Origin: Acanthornis magna
Lineage: Eukaryota > Chordata > Aves > Passeriformes > Acanthizidae
DNA length: 64,000 nt
NCBI GenBank assembly: GCA_036785705.1
Contig: JAWUZG010000351.1
Coordinates: forward strand, 124,001 to 188,000
Direction of reading: 5' to 3'
Shown: piece by piece, positions 24,524 to 35,843 of the stretch
How the letters are laid out: every line of letters begins with the position of its first letter
Position numbering within the stretch: position 1 is the first letter of the stretch
Notes under the pieces: generated by a model
The model's database searches: none
The model's input: the letters and a program-made list of their open reading frames with translations, nothing else
What the model was told of the DNA's origin: nothing
Translations under genes and position numbers: made by a program

Positions 24524-24945
24524 AAAATAGAAAAGGTTCGACAAAGGTCCATATCCTGCGTAGAGATGCTGAAGGAGCTGGGCCTGGTAAGTTTGGTAAA
24601 GAAGAAACCACAGAGGTGTTTAATATCTGCTTACAACTATTGGAAGGGCAGTTCTTTGGACACCACTGGCAAACTCCTCTTGGTAGTGTCAGACAGCATA
24701 AAAAGGAAAACAACCACACAAAGCTGTTTTAGAGATTGAAGTTGGACAGCTGGAAAAAAATTTCCCTAGCAGCACTGGAATAGGTCATCAAACAGGCTGA
24801 GAGATTCTGTCCTTAGAAGGTTCATCCAGACAAAGCAATGGCTGATCCAGTCCTTGGTTTCAATAGCCCTCTTCCAAGTGGTAGAACCTTGGCGTATTGG
24901 AGGACTAGAACCAATTAGCCCTTGAAGGGCCTCCAAGATGGCATT
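24524..24945 (+). mobile_element. CR1 LINE 3' fragment (ORF2 C-terminus and 3' tail)
   Basis: The frame at 24524-24736 reads IEKVRQRSI..., then MLKELGLVSLVKKK and CLISAYNYWKGSS. This lines up with the C-terminal end of CR1 ORF2 (an LRELGLFSLEKRR-type block followed by a YLKG-type block). A short internal loss before MLKELG is likely. After the stop, the sequence around 24770-24940 follows the CR1 3' untranslated region (a GCACTGGAATAGGT block at 24773, then a CTTGAAGGGCCTCCAAGATGG-like end near 24920-24940). The terminal octamer repeats are gone. The divergence suggests a copy older than the one at 19.9 kb. The minus-strand frames over it are shadows. Confidence 0.75.
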
Positions 24946-27900
24946 TTTATCATTCCCCAAAAATAGTAAAGTTACAAACTATCCTTCCATTCACAATCTA
25001 CTATTTTACTGATCAGGTACTGTAAATGTTGATTTTTTTTCCTTTATTTCTACTAGATTTTTTCCATGCAATACATGTATTCACAGAACCCAATATCTCA
25101 GGGCTTCTTTACACTATTACAAAAAGCTGTTCTTAAACATGACCACATGTGCATCTGCCTAATCTGAAGATCATTTACAAGACCTATATCACAATGTTAA
25201 TTCTTTTATTTCTTGCTTAATTAAGTACTGTTTCTATCCCTGTACAATATTTGGATTTTATAAGAGAGCTACATTGTTATACGTTCACTGGCATCACAAA
25301 CTGGACATTAAGTACAGCTGAGGGAGATTGAAAAGAGTGCTGAAAATGCATCAGCCAGGCAGCATCACTTCCAAAAATAATGTCATCATTCTCATTATAA
25401 CCTCTGTACTTGCTTAGAATGAACTGATGAATTTGCACCAAAGTGCTGCATACGAAAAGGGGGCATAACATTCAGGAAATAGAGGTCACTAAAAACCACT
25501 TTGTTCAATGAAATTCAAAAGTTTCAATCAGTGACAAAGTTTCTTTCTTAAAAGGTAGTTCCTTAAAACTCTAACCAGGTAATGATATGTCAGTATTCAA
25601 ACTAGACACAAATGGCAGCCTTCATCTCCAAAAGAGAGCATATGTGCCAGTTACAGGCAATTTTTGTATGGCTTTGTAAAGATGAAAGGCAGATGCTTGG
25701 GGAAAAGCAGCAGAAAGCCCATCACAGTAACCTCAAGGCATAATGACTCCCTGAGATCCTCAAGGACTCGGAGCTGGGAGGAGGCTGGGGAATGGGCGCT
25801 CACCCCACACTGCTGAGCCGCTGGCCACTAGCTCTGCCCCAAGGGTGCCACTCCCCAGCCCCAGTGGGGCCCAGCCTTGCCCTTTCCTCCCCACACATTT
25901 GGGGGGCTGCATCCTCCTCATACACTTCTCTGGAGGTAGGAATCACTGCTGCCTTGGCAGCCTGTTTCTCATTAACAACCTGGTTTTGTTTGCAAATAAG
26001 TGCAAGGTATTGTTTGAAGATGCAGCCTTTGCTACCTTTTGCTGCCTTGGCCATCACATACCCCGTGGGCTATCAGGGTTCTTCCAGAGAGCCACCCAAG
26101 TCCAGTACCACCAGGGAAAGGGAAGAGATCCTATGTTAAGTTGTCCTGGAAAGAAAGTCTGTATCTCTTCAGTGGGTCACTAAGCATCCTAACTTCAAAA
26201 TGAAAAATAACAAATGGAGAAATCAACCAGCACTTATTTAGAAATCGCTGTAGTATGGAAAATGAAGAAAAGCAGCAACAGCAGCAACCCTCCCCCCACA
26301 CAGAGGAAAGCTGGAAGGCTGAGGATGTCCTTGGATGCTTTCCAATAACAGGCAGGCACACTTCATGCTGCTGCAGCTACATAAATGTGCTTGCTTGCGA
26401 ATTCAGCAAGTGTCTTGCCATCAATAAACTGTTTTAAATAAGAAGCTTTGATGCAAATAGTTTGCTCTGATCTTTAGTTAGTGAAAGGAAAAAGTGTCTT
26501 ACAGCAGCAAAGAGAATCTCTCTGCAGCAGATCACAAGTACATCATATACAAATACATGCCCTTTAACCACTTTCAATACTTCTTTGCCAATTTGAACTT
26601 CTAGCACAATGTAATCCAAATAAATTGAGATCAGAATAACCATCTGATTTCACATGCAACACATACTATAATTATTTTTATATACTATAAGCATAAAGGT
26701 TAATTTAAAATAAACTGCTAGTGCCTATCTAAAATTATTAATGGAAAATATTCAAAAATTGTTTAACATTTGTCTATCTAAATACTTGAAATATTACTGA
26801 GGGTTAGCATGATTGACACCACTTTAAATACCCGGAACAGCACTCACTACTTTCTAGGCCCCCAACACTTGTGTTCAGATGCAAGTGCTGGCTCCTCGGT
26901 GCTTGTGCCAATGGAGACCCTTGAGGAAGAGAAACTTAAATATTCTGGGGCAAAACGTCGTCAGTGCAGAACAGAGGAAAACGGAGAAGTTTATCTCCAC
27001 AGCACCCCAGAGAGTCCCTGTGGCTTGGGCAGGGGACAGAAACACATTCAGGCATTAGTTTCCCAAAACATACTTTTTTTTGTTCATTAAAGCTGATATG
27101 GAAAATTTGTTAGGAGTACAGCGGGAGCAGGTTAGACCAAGGCTTGAATAATTTCCTAGCTGATGCAGGTATAACTCATCCTGCAGGTATGGAGTTCCTT
27201 CTATCAAACAGGTAGAGAAGTGAGACAGAAATCCCATAAACGTCACCCCAAATTGTCAGCTCAGACATAGAGAATAAAAACACATGCATGAAACAAGTCT
27301 TTCCAACAGATCAACAGATCAAGTCCCCAACAGCAGCAGCCTATTCCACGATACATTTTGTTCTCATGTACAGTACCATAAAACTGCTGTTCACATTACT
27401 GCAGTGGTTTCCCCCATTAGCTTATGATTGCCGTGGGAATCAAAATCCATTTGAGGGGTTATGGGGAAATGCTGAGGCTCGTGCAAACAAGGAAGAGCAA
27501 GCATTACTATAAATGCCTACAATACATAAACACAATTACAGTTTGGAAGTTAAAGAACTGAATTAAGAGTGCTATCTGGCCAGAGAAAGCTGATTAAAGG
27601 CAATGGAGATCGAGAAAGTGAGATTACATCTAATTAGTTCACAAAAAAAAAAGAAAAAACAACTCCTCCAATTCTAAGGCTGATTAATTAATTAAAATTA
27701 GAAAAATATTTGCTACTGAAATGGAAACCACAATGTTTAATGTAATGGTAGCTCATCTTTAGAATGAATTTTAGAATTAGAAGTAGATTAAATTTAGAAT
27801 GGAGAACTAGCTCACCCATATAAAGCAGACTTTAATAGTCATCTTTGAGAAAGGACCATAGATTACTAAGTACAGAAAAATACCTGACACAGTATATACC

Positions 27901-28404
27901 ACAAGTCTTTCCGTTACTTTTCTCCATCATACGTATCCTGTATACTTTATGCGAAGTAATGCTCTGGCTAATCATGGAGTTCATTTCATACAGATCCTAT
28001 ACTTTTGAAAGAATGAGGAAATGTCTTAGCACCTCTAAGCTAGTCCTTAGAAAAATGACCTTTAAGAAAAAATAATTTAAAAAAAGAGAAAATAGCCTTT
28101 CAAAAAGAAGTTTTAAAATTGATTGCCTTCAGAAATCAAATCTTTCCTTTTCCAAAAGAAACATGAGCAATGGAGTAAGTTAAAGTGGAGAGTGTATCTC
28201 AAATGTTAAAATCTAATGCACTATGTCAAACTACAGCATCTTGAGGCGATAATTTTACATGGGAATAACAATATACTCATATTTTCCAGGCATCCCAAGG
28301 TGTGTCAAAGAGATCAGATGAACAAATCAGGATCAGCTGTCAGGACAGAGTCCAGAAATAGCATCTCCCAAGTTCCAAGTCAGAGTTGGGTTCCCAAGCT
28401 GAGT
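24946..28404. other. Unique non-coding DNA
   Basis: No gene is recognised. A moderately GC-rich stretch at 25770-26130 carries overlapping open frames on both strands (112-115 codons plus, 85 minus) but almost no CpG and no domain. A group of homeodomain-type cores lies at 27631-27701: TAATTAG, then GATTAATTAATTAA. Several A-rich runs occur, for example 27642-27659. Confidence 0.5.
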
Positions 28405-28464
28405 TATGCATATCTGGAATGCATATCTGCATATGCATATGCATATCTGTTTATGCATATCTGG
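28405..28464. repeat. Degenerate array of TATGCATATCTG
   Basis: Within 60 bases the core ATGCATAT occurs about five times, usually followed by CTG, with irregular spacing. The array includes alternating GCATATGCATAT. It is a small, impure satellite-like array. ATGCATAT is one base away from the POU octamer ATGCAAAT, and it is self-complementary at its centre. Confidence 0.85.
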
Positions 28465-29544
28465 AAATTAAGGCAAATTTACTGCTCAGGTATGTTGAAT
28501 CCATGTCTCTGGAAAGCCAGAACCACAGAATGAGTTTGGGCCAGGAATAGCTCAGCATTCCCTTGAAATTAATTACTGAATTCAATTGCTTTGCAGAGTC
28601 TGCTGGCAGATGTTGGTAATGTTTCAGAATTAAAAAGTAACAATTATAAATAAAATAATTCAGGGAAAATAGTAGATGAGATTTGCAGACATTGATCCCA
28701 CAAATGCACCATCAAATAGAACTGCTGGAAATAATATTAAGAAATAAATAAGGAAATAAAATAGGAAATAAAATTAAGAATCTAAAAGTTGATAGAAATA
28801 ATTGGGAAGCTCCAGCTTCTTCTTGGTTTAGAGTCATAAAGAATATCTCCATCATGTCAAGACCAGTCAATGTCATTTTCCACAGGCCAAAATAGCAGCT
28901 TCAGTAGGGCTAGAAAAAAATTAGTTAAAGAAGCCTTTCCATTTCCCAAAGCAGAATTGCTACAACCATACCTTCTCATTTTCTCAAAAGTTTTATATTT
29001 TTTCTTAATGTTTTATTAAACATTCTCATTGATTTCTTACTAAGAAATACAATTTTGGCCAACGTGCACATCTCAGACATTATTTTAAAGACATTTCTGT
29101 AAAAGACATCATGAGAAGTGTAATAAAAAAGAGGAAAGCACGTCTGTTATAAATCCAAATGGAACAACAACTTTCAAATTTTAAAAAAATCATGAAAATC
29201 TATTCTTTGGAAGGTTTTTAGCAAGTCTAAAGAACATAATTTATAAGGAATCTTCACAGTGACAGTCAATTTAACAGAAGCTCCACCTAGACCAAAAATT
29301 AATAGCATCACACAAACCTTCCATTTTTATCTCCATTTCTTTCACTGGGTTTCCTTGGCCAGACAGGACCCTTAACCAGCTTCAGCTCACTTCTAGGTAT
29401 AGTTGTGTTTGCAATGAGCCACACAGGGACCCCTCCTGTGAAGCCTGAACTCTGCAAGCTGGGCATTGGCTGGGTTTTTTCCAAATCCTTGTTTGAAAAT
29501 TAAAATGATATTCACCCTTGATATTCTTGATGATTAGATACTCT
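28465..29544. other. Unique AT-rich non-coding DNA
   Basis: A-rich sequence with GGAAATAAAAT-type short repeats around 28740-28775. Nothing else is recognised. Confidence 0.5.
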
Positions 29545-29588
29545 GTGTGTATATATATTTTTATATATATATTTACATACACATATAG
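29545..29588. repeat. TG/TA-rich microsatellite
   Basis: An imperfect run of GTGTGT, (TA)n, T5, (TA)n and ACATACACATATAG. It explains the Ile/Tyr-rich open frames seen on both strands here (29382-29742), which are therefore not genes. Confidence 0.88.
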
Positions 29589-32500
29589 TCCTGGGTGCAT
29601 GGCAATCATTCGCACACACAAACAATGGATATTCAATGCAAATGTGAAACTGCAAATGCACAAATTGTTTCTTAATACTCATCTTCCCATCAATGAATAT
29701 AATATAAATGATAATAATAAATATAAATTAATACTAAATTAATACTGAGTACTTGAAATATTTCTACACGCACTAACAGTCTCTAGGATTAACACCAAAT
29801 TTGACCAGAGGATAATAGTCATAACAACTCTCACCAGCAGTAGCCTCTTTCTGTCATTTTTAACATCCAAAGGGTAAAGAAAAACTAATCTGAGCCAGGG
29901 TTTCTTTCTGTATGCTACAGATAGTCATCTCTGGCATCAGCAGACTGAGTCCAGGCTTCACATTGATTTTCTTTTTTCCTCATGTATACAGTGAAATTGA
30001 AGACCTATGCATTTCTGTTAAATGAGGTTCTGCCTTAGCTAATAGCAAACTATGACAATGGTCTGCAAAGAACTGGGGAAAGGGAAGCAGTCTTTCAAAA
30101 AAATTCACCACCAGCAGCTGTAAATTCATAACTGTCAATAAAATTGCTGAGGTTTTTATATGCACATTAACAGCATGCTTCAGTGTAAAATGGGATTCTT
30201 AATTCTTTCCACAGAGCATTAAATCATATTTAAGATAAAAGGAATCCTCAATCAGCTACTGACAGGGTCCCTCCCTATCAAAAACACTCTGCTCCCTATG
30301 TTTGTACTTTGTTGACTTCAACAACAATCTAATTGCAAAAATTCTTCTCAAAGTATAATATAAAACAATAGGGTGCAATTACACAACATATGTTGCTCTT
30401 CATTTACTCTAAGCACAATTCCAGGAGCCTAATGTGTTTTCTTGTAATGCCAGTAAAATGTATTTCAAAAGGAAGGTCACAAGTGGAAGGTGGTGCAGGA
30501 CAGGGCTTCAAGCTGCATGGGAAATGTTTTCTGTTTGCTTCATACTCCATGAGAGAGCACCCTACACCCTGTGACGATGGAATGATGAAGTGGCTCCCAA
30601 CAGTCTGTCAGGACTCTCTCAGGATACCAGCGGTGATACCTGCGCCTCCAGACAACTGGTGTTACCAAAATGTTTCTCAATTCCCAAATCCCGCTGGGCA
30701 CCAAGGGCACCTTCTTACCCTTGCACACATTTCAGCCCATCCCTCAAAAGTAACATGAATTGTACCAGACAAAATCTGCCCCTCTGGTATCTCATTCCTT
30801 AAGAGATTAATAAAAGTGACATGCAGAGGGTCTCCAACAACATGTCCACCCATCCTTCTCTTAACTTCACTGTCAGTGCAAACTAGCTAAGGCACTAGGG
30901 CGGCACAGGAGCTGTGAGTATTTAACCCACGACTTGTTGCTAAAAAAAAAAAAAATTGTTAAAGTCCAAAACCTCTGTCACTAGGACAATATAGCACTTG
31001 CATTTATTTTATATTATTATTAATTATTTCTTCATAACCATGGGACTTCCTTTCGGTAGGAATTTGACTGTGACTCGCAGTGTCTTTATCAGAACTCTGT
31101 GCTGGCTGCCCTGTTATGTGTTTACCAGCCCTCTGCCATCCCTCTGCTCCCAGGTCTCCCATGAGCACTGTCACCCAGACCAAGGGGCTTTCTGGAACGC
31201 GACCCTGGTATGCTCAGCTTGCCCTCTCCTCCTACTCAACTCAGTGTGCTGGCACAGCACAAGAGGGATGAAGCAGCAGGCATTCGGTTTCCCAACCTTC
31301 TCCAGAGCAAATGACATCTCGAGTGACCTGTTATTATTGAACTGGGTTTTAATGAAGTGCTGGTACTCCACACCATGACACAAAGAACATATGTGGCTGC
31401 AAGTAATTAATTACATTCTTGAAGAACCTAATAAGAAACTCTCATGTTTAAAGCACTTTATGGCAACTGTTAATTTTATCTCTCTAATTATCAGAGTAGC
31501 AATGGAGTAATGCACTTTTCACCTCCAACTTGCTTATTTTTCATTTCCTTCATCCAATAGCTTTGTTTATGCTAGCTATTGGTTCTGTGCAATAACCAAT
31601 CTTATTTCTCTTTTCAATTTAAAAATATAAAATACATCAAGGATGAAATCAAACAAAAAACTTTAATTTCATCAGAAAAAAAATTTTTTTCACAGAAATG
31701 TCTGCTATAGGAAATTCACACTATTTTGTTTTCACATTTCCAAAGAGAATGGATTTTAGTATTGTGACTCTCTCAGGGGTCTGTCTTCAGGTGCTGAAGA
31801 TGCTAAGCAGAGACACATCACCTTGAAGAAGTGATAAGCACCTCCTGTTGAGCACTGAAAATCAGTGGTGGTGTGCAAACCCGAAACTATTGACAATTCA
31901 GACTTTTTTACACTAACTTCAGGAAGCTACATTCTGATTCCATGCAAAATAGAAATATGTTTTTTCACCATGCTGACCTGTTTGACAAGTATGGACAGCC
32001 CTATGTGTTAAAGAGGAACCTACACAGAAATCAGAGGAACCAGGATCTGAGAAACAGCTTTGCTCTTCCGTGCTGGACCACAAGCGACTCTGAAACCATT
32101 GACTTTCTTCAGTAGCCTGACCCAAAACCACTGTCCAGCAGCAGAATTTCAATACCAGGCCCTAACTGCTGAAGGAATATTGTTCATGCTGATATGAAGT
32201 TTCACATTGATCAAATGTAATAAACCCCCATTTAATCTTTCACTAATTTTAATATAATGAAAACTACTGCAAAGAACTTGCTGCTTGCTGTTATTGTAGA
32301 ACAGAGTTATTGTGTGAAGAAATGAAGAAAGCACCCACACACTGAGATGACCTTTCTGAATACTTCTTTATGGTTGGTCTGAATGTTATTTTTCAAAGCC
32401 AAACTAATCTTAAACCTTTATTTTATGCAGCTGAAAATTGGCCAAAGCAGGAAAAAAGAAACTCTGAGGATACTAATCCATATGCCCCTGAATTTATACC

Positions 32501-32649
32501 TTTCCCAAATGAAAGAAAACCAACCATTCCCTATAAGTACATACAATTAATATCTATATAATAAAACATAACCAATTTCAGGAAAAAGCAATTATTCCAG
32601 GAATTCTTAAAATTATTTCCAACATTACAGCAGCTCCATGTATCTCTGC
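29589..32649. other. Unique non-coding DNA
   Basis: No exon is recognised. Frames of 122 codons (30390-30758) and 126 codons (30998-31378) on the plus strand lack domains. A run of 13 A lies near 30943-30955. The block 31385-31500 has complex AT-rich sequence with a perfect 12-bp palindrome at 31403-31414 (see findings). Confidence 0.5.
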
Positions 32650-32880
32650 TTTTAGCTGCTGAAGTGGAGTCACGACACCTGGCTCAGCCGACGGCCGTGC
32701 ACGCACTGCAGAGCCACAGGCACCGGCTTGGCTTGTTAATGTGCACTGAGGCTGCTGCTGCTCGGAAGAGGACAGCCACCTCAAGAACAATTATTTTGTC
32801 TTTTAGCACTCCTGTTGCGGTAGCTGCAGCCAAAGCACTTAAAATGCCATCTATTTGCTGCCATCTACAAGTGTCAGGAT
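32650..32880. other. Small CpG-bearing, GC-richer block
   Basis: About eight CpG dinucleotides fall within 32669-32820, in a neighbourhood where most 150-base stretches have none or one. The block also has CTGCTGCTGCTCGG and, near its right end, a CCATCTATTTGCTGCCATCTA pair of CCATCTA words at 32849-32869. Open frames cross it on both strands (70 and 72 codons) without domains. It could be a regulatory element, a small unmethylated patch or chance. Confidence 0.4.
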
Positions 32881-33826
32881 AGAACTAGAGAAGCACAGAC
32901 ACCTATGGTAAATAGGCTTGCCTTTGCAAGCCTAATGGGAGGATGAAAGCCTTGTTTTTTGGGAAAATTAACCTGATGAGTTCTGCTAGTTTGTCCCTTG
33001 AAACACAACTCACAGGTGAAATAGTGCATCCTCAGAAATGAGGAGCATAATGATGCTTTATTGCTTGAGAAAGCCACATGCCTGTAGAGAATTTGTGTCA
33101 TCATATACCAGGAGTAAGGCTGATGGAGCTGGCTTTAGGCTCTAATAAAGGAGGTGGAAAGAGATGAAAAAACACCATGACAAAAGATGTTTTTGTTGCT
33201 TGTTGAGATTAGCCTGAATCAAAATGTGTTCACAGTTATAATTTCTCCTACAACTGGAAAAAACTGCCAGTAAGAACAGCATGATTTTACTTTCCAATGC
33301 CACTGTAATTCTTATTCCTATCAAAGGAGGCTGAAAAAATTGACAAGTTATTTCATTAGGAAATGCAGTTAATTTACAGGCAGGGTAATTTTCCCCCTAC
33401 AAAATTGTATAATGAGCTTTAAACTCACTAAATAAAGGGTCTCTTCTCTGAGTGATTATGCTTCATTTACACAGGAATTAGTGGTGACTGGACCTCCTTT
33501 CAGAGTAGCTTTAAAAGAGTTACATTACAAAAAAACGTCAACAGCTTTGAAAAATATCCTAACAGTCAACGGACTAAAAAACACTTCTCAGTGCAGCAGT
33601 GCATACATACATTGTCTTCATAAATATCTTTCAAAGGATAAGCACATAGCCGTTAAATCACATACCAGAATCCAGCAAATCTCTAATACTGCTTTCTTAT
33701 TACATTACTCACTTAGGCATTATGCTGATTGAATGTATAGAAAAGCCTAAAAAAACAGATGGACAAGAATGTGAAGGAGCAATACTTTCCTCTTCAAAAA
33801 TTGCCCTCACTCTATTCAATGCTAAC
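32881..33826. other. Unique non-coding DNA
   Basis: AT-rich DNA with no recognised gene or repeat. Confidence 0.5.
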
Positions 33827-33887
33827 TATTTATTTATTATATTTATTATGATTTGTTATTATTGTTGTTATTATTATTATTATTTTA
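33827..33887. repeat. TTA/TTTA microsatellite
   Basis: It starts with TATTTATTTATTA-type units and passes into an ATT/TTA trinucleotide run with two GTT interruptions (about 33856-33885). The Tyr-rich end of the short open frame here is a by-product. Confidence 0.92.
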
Positions 33888-34295
33888 TCGTGGATTTTTT
33901 TACTGATTAGTCTGTCTAAAGAATAGACCCTTTGGTTTATAGCCAATTCTTACCAATGTAGTCTAGTTCAGTTTTCATATAATTAAGTGGTAGCTAGAAA
34001 ACCCCAGCATCTCCAAAATGCACACATTTTTGGATATTTACATAGAAACTAGGCAGTAGAAACCATTCCCAACAGCAGCATGTTTATGGTATCATGATGG
34101 TAGTAGATATGGCACATAAATAGTGTTTGTCCCTGGCAAGTTACTGAAAGTAATTAAAGTTCCTGTTACCTAGAGCAGTTGACCCTGAGGTTGTGGAAGT
34201 AGGAGAAATATATTTGGAAGTTTCAGTTAAAAATTTCACCTCCCTTTCTTCCTTCGTAGTGTAGGAAGTCCTAATCGTCTTTCCACTGTACCGCA

Positions 34296-34465
34296 GAAGT
34301 GAGATTCATAATATTTAAGGTCTGGAAGGGGCCATTTAATCATGAAGCCTGTCCTCCTTTATCATGGCATTTCGTAAGAGGTCTACGATCACACAGAATC
34401 AGTGACATCTGTGCAAGTGCTTAACTAAATCTAAGCCAAAATATCCTGAGTCGGCACCACAGACC
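34296..34465 (-). mobile_element. CR1 LINE 3' tail, reverse orientation
   Basis: On the plus strand this reads as the reverse complement of a CR1 3' end. ATAATATTTAAGGTCTGGAA leads into GGGGCCATTTAATCATGAAGC and then CTGTCCTCCT (about 34307-34360). Weaker matches follow: a CATTTCGTAAGAGGTCT section and a CTTAACTAAATCTAAGCC section. The pattern fits an older CR1 subfamily of the kind shared with other reptiles. Only the tail is present and there is no coding part. Confidence 0.72.
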
Positions 34466-34522
34466 ATCACAACAGCACAGTTAGCTTACAGGGAATGGGG
34501 AGAAAATAATTTTAAAAGGAAA

Positions 34523-34580
34523 GGGGGGGGGGGGGGAAGAAAAAAAGTATAAGAAAAAAGAAAGAGAAGTAGTAGTAGTA
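34523..34580. repeat. G14 homopolymer with purine-rich flank and (AGT)n
   Basis: A run of 14 G at 34523-34536 is followed by GAAGA, A-rich purine sequence and (AGT)4 at about 34568-34579. The whole stretch is nearly all purine on the plus strand. The minus strand is correspondingly pyrimidine-rich and yields the Pro/Leu/Phe-rich frame 34486-34806. Confidence 0.95.
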
Positions 34581-34614
34581 AAAATGAATCATGGGAATAA
34601 TTGGGATGCAGTCC

Positions 34615-34946
34615 TCGGGAACGTGGCACACCCATCGTGGATGGGGCACCGGCTCCCTTTGAGCAAAACCGGGACATCATTGCCATCCACTGGACAGGAG
34701 GGAGAATGCAGCGCGGGAGCGACACCGAGCACAGGGACAGCGGGCAGAGAAAGAGGCTGGCAGGAACGCCTGGAAAGCCTTCTCGACATCCCTGCTTCAC
34801 TTTCACCCTTCACACACCCACCCTGACATGGTCGGGCCTCCCTCGGAAGCCTGGAAGACAAGTCGGAAGGTGTGAAAGTGGATCTGGTAACTAAAGCAGA
34901 AGCCAGCACGGTGCCATGAATACAGCCTGAGTACAGCTCTGCCACG
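34615..34946. promoter_or_regulatory. CpG-rich patch, possible small CpG island
   Basis: I count about 17 CpG dinucleotides in roughly 330 bases, with GC content clearly above the surroundings. A rough estimate puts observed/expected CpG near 0.6. It lies directly after the G14/purine tract. Open frames cross it in two plus-strand frames and on the minus strand (up to 118 codons), as expected where GC-rich DNA has few stop codons. No TATA box, exon or known repeat is recognised. It may be a weak CpG island, an alternative promoter, a recent insertion of an unrecognised repeat, or chance. Confidence 0.35.
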
Positions 34947-35823
34947 AGGAGGGTGAGCTAGAGCCTGAGGCTGCTCTGGCAGGTGACACACATGCTGCCT
35001 ACTTTCCAGCAGCTTTGAAAGAAGGAAACCTTTGGATCAGGCTCCTCATGCAAAGTTACGAATACTTTCTGGAGATTTTATGCCTGGAAGTCGTTTGCAC
35101 GCTTTGGAATAAAATGACAAGACCAAAGAATTTGAGAGTTACAATGGTTTTCTCTGACAGAGAAGTCTCTACTTCATCTCATAGAAATCCATCCATACAT
35201 GGGTGAAACATCAACTTCTGAAAGTGACTGCCTATCTATATGATGTATGCAAAGGAGCATATGCCTCTTGAATACAAATGTAGTAAAGCACCTGTGAAAA
35301 TGCTTTTTAAATCATAACCAGTATTTACTGAACTGACACAAACCATTTAAAATAATTTAGATAATAAGCACTATCAAAGAACACGAAATGAACTTACTAA
35401 TACCTACAAAATGATGAGGGACAACTTGCTGACAGTATTGGCACTCAACAAAATTTGGCCACCACAGTAGCTCATATCAACCACTCAACCTACACACTTG
35501 GATTATGTATTAATTTTGCATGACTGCACATAGTTTTTGGTAGCAACTGGAAGACCTTGGCCACTCGTGGGAGAAGGACGAGTCCACCCCCAGTCTTCCT
35601 CCTCCCTATCCCAGATCCAGGTACTGAGGAGGCAGCTCCCAGATGCTGGGTGAGCCCCGCCATGCTGTGCCACAGAGTCACAAACTGGTGTTTGTTGGTT
35701 TATATATACTGCACACACTATGCACTGCTCTGATACTTTAGGGAGACTGGGAATTGCTGCTCAATCTGTTTGGATCAGCTGAGTGACTTGAAACAAGTAA
35801 TTTCACCCCTCCAGTATTCACTT
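34947..35823. other. Unique non-coding DNA
   Basis: Nothing recognised. The short open frames at 35490-35718 on the minus strand overlap each other and lack domains. Confidence 0.5.
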
Positions 35824-35843
35824 CCCACCCCCCCACCCCCCCC
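35824..35843 (-). repeat. C-tract; G-quadruplex-capable on minus strand
   Basis: CCC, A, seven C, A, eight C in 20 bases. The minus strand reads G8-T-G7-T-G3, enough G-runs to allow a four-tract G-quadruplex with short loops. This is a sequence-based prediction only. Confidence 0.8.

Noticed and set aside
25792..26183. Overlapping 115- and 112-codon frames in GC-richer DNA
   Set aside because: CpG-poor, no domain, and frames open on both strands, as expected from composition.
29382..29742. Ile/Tyr-rich frames on both strands
   Set aside because: They are translations of the TA-rich microsatellite.
34486..34806. Pro/Leu/Phe-rich 106-codon minus-strand frame
   Set aside because: Its C-terminal half is the complement of the G14/purine tract, so it is composition-driven.
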